Assembly (NCBI RefSeq): GCF_001945445.1
Contig: NZ_MSXW01000061.1
Span: forward strand, 317,346 to 381,345
Length of the DNA: 64,000 bases
Direction: 5' to 3'
Source of the DNA: Pseudomonas sp. PA27(2017)
GTDB taxonomy: Bacteria; Pseudomonadota; Gammaproteobacteria; Pseudomonadales; Pseudomonadaceae
The position numbers and the translations under genes were made by a program. The notes beneath the pieces are model-generated. The model was not told the origin of the DNA, ran no database searches, and saw nothing but the letters and a program-made list of their open reading frames with translations. Below, in pieces: positions 63,056 through 64,000 of this stretch (position 1 is its first letter; the number at the start of each line of letters is the position of its first letter).

Positions 63056-63373
63056 CCCTTTCAAACCTGCCTCGACACGGTGAACTACTATCACGGAATG
63101 CTCCTATGTGTAAGTTCTGCACATTGCCGTTAGAAAATAAACGCCAGCGTAGTCCGCGCCGCTGGGTCAGCAGAAAATCAACAGCTCAAGCTAGTCATTG
63201 AAAAAATATTGCGAGCAACCTCACGAAATCGCAGGGGGCCTTAGCCTCACCGGCGAACATGAAAGTCATCATGCAATCTTGTCTTAGGTTGGGATCGTCC
63301 TGAATGTGTAGCATCTTGCGAGGACGCATTTTTTAGGCTTGCCATCGTGGGCGAGCCGTACAGGTCACGCCTA
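63056..63373. other. Gene-free remnant between IS30 and the right repeat
   Basis: About 320 bp with no supported gene. It has one small inverted repeat (CCAGCG/CGCTGG near 63143-63166) and AT-rich patches. It is presumably the right flank of the island cargo. Confidence 0.5.
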
Positions 63374-63760
63374 TAGCATCACCGGTAATCGGATTAGTGG
63401 CCACGCCTGCTATCGATAAGCCACTAGCCGTTTCGTTCAGCTTATTTGCGCAGGCTCACAGGCTGGTGCGGTACTGCAGCGCCTCGGCCAGATGCTGGCG
63501 ACTGATGTGCTCCTCGGCCTGCAGGTCGGCCAGGGTTCTCGCCACTTTCAGCACGCGATGGGCAGAGCGCAGCGACAGCGTAAGGCGCTCGCAGGCGTGC
63601 TCCAGCCACTGGCGGTCTTCATCAGCCAGATGGCAATGAGTGCGCAGCCCTGGCAGGTCGAGAAAGGCGTTGGCGGTGCCCTGTCGCTGCAGTTGGATAT
63701 CCCGCGCTGCCGCAACGCGGCCGGCAGCCGCCTCGCTGGTTTCGCCGTTATCCGCCGGGG
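63374..63760. repeat. 387-bp direct repeat, copy B (right end of island)
   Basis: This is the counterpart of 58616-59002, with 9 single-base differences and no gap. It belongs to the continuous yifB gene and 82 bp downstream of its stop. Differences lie only within the coding part. Confidence 0.96.
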
Positions 63761-64000
63761 CATCGAGCTGGGTGCTCTCGCGGGCCACGGTAATGTGCAG
63801 GTCGATGCGGTCGAGCAAGGGCCCGGAGAGCTTGCCGCGGTAACGCTGGATCTGCTCCGGGCTGCAGCGACAGCGCCCGCTGGGATCGCCGAGAAAACCG
63901 CAGGGGCAGGGGTTCATGGCCGCTACCAGTTGGAAGCGGGCAGGGAAGCTGACCTTGTCGCGGGCGCGGGCAATCACGATATGGCCGCTTTCCAGGGGCT
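63456..64000 (-). CDS. comM: YifB/ComM-family AAA+ (Mg-chelatase-like) protein, C-terminal part
   Basis: The minus strand encodes the last about 181 residues, cut at the right edge of the window. Seen: PLESGHIVIARARDKVSFPA, FQLVAAMNPCPCGFLGDP, CSPEQIQRYRGKLSGPLLDR (sensor and Arg-finger region of the AAA+ domain), IDLHITVARE and the C-terminal LTLSLRSAHRVLKVARTLAD. ComM is a branch-migration helicase that helps integrate incoming DNA in natural transformation. The gene is whole on this side of the island; only its 3' end is duplicated. Confidence 0.92.
   Translation of the reverse strand, partial: PLESGHIVIARARDKVSFPARFQLVAAMNPCPCGFLGDPSGRCRCSPEQIQRYRGKLSGPLLDRIDLHITVARESTQLDAPADNGETSEAAAGRVAAARDIQLQRQGTANAFLDLPGLRTHCHLADEDRQWLEHACERLTLSLRSAHRVLKVARTLADLQAEEHISRQHLAEALQYRTSL

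Noticed and set aside
1..64000. CRISPR arrays, tRNA or rRNA genes, phage integrases
   Set aside because: No regularly spaced repeats, no tRNA cloverleaf, no rRNA stretch and no tyrosine or serine integrase frame was seen on either strand.

Overview
The window is chromosomal DNA of a Pseudomonas-type gammaproteobacterium. The evidence is high GC, OprD-family porins, spuIBCDEFGH polyamine genes, a metK-ArsR/methyltransferase-tkt-epd-pgk-fba block, an SAH riboswitch in front of ahcY-metF, and gene orders I recall from P. aeruginosa (oprE-aguA-spu, desA flanked by c-di-GMP genes, betT next to yifB). The species cannot be fixed from reading alone.

Layout. 1-9.8 kb: cytochrome b561 fragment, rsmE, an OprD-like porin lying between rsmE and bioA, bioA, a membrane-anchored winged-helix regulator, a nitroreductase, a fatty acid hydroxylase family protein, and a cytochrome b561-yceI pair. 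9.8-24.4 kb: rhlE, a siderophore-interacting flavoprotein, ppnN, the methyl-cycle operon ahcY-metF behind an SAH riboswitch, a hotdog thioesterase, ligB, metK with an ArsR-methyltransferase fusion regulator and a 14-bp inverted repeat, and a divergent LysR/TDT exporter pair. 24.4-30.7 kb: central carbon genes tkt, epd, pgk, two small lipoproteins and fba. 30.8-41.3 kb: membrane and redox genes (PQQ-type sugar dehydrogenase, YgjP, GreA/B-like, YccS-like, YfcG-like) and two c-di-GMP proteins flanking the desaturase desA. 41.7-56 kb: oprE-like porin, then agmatine and polyamine catabolism and uptake (aguA, tetR, spuI, spuBCDEFGH). 56.5-58.5 kb: betT.

The last 5.4 kb is accessory. The 3' end of yifB (comM) occurs twice as 387-bp direct repeats (9 differences). 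Between them lies an AT-rich island of about 4.4 kb with a decayed IS5-type fragment, a 593-aa RTX-type protein with a glycine-rich hydrophobic segment and a serralysin-like C-terminal secretion domain, a three-helix membrane protein directly downstream, and a frameshifted IS30-type element. I read the protein pair as a candidate type I-secreted, membrane-acting toxin with its immunity protein. This is the strongest candidate here for an undescribed system. It is inference, and no type I transporter is in the window.

Other points worth a second look are the partial duplication of the spuG 3' end before spuH, the absence of spuA and aguB from the spu/agu block, a porin apparently inserted between bioA and its terminator, and several palindromes that look like operators.
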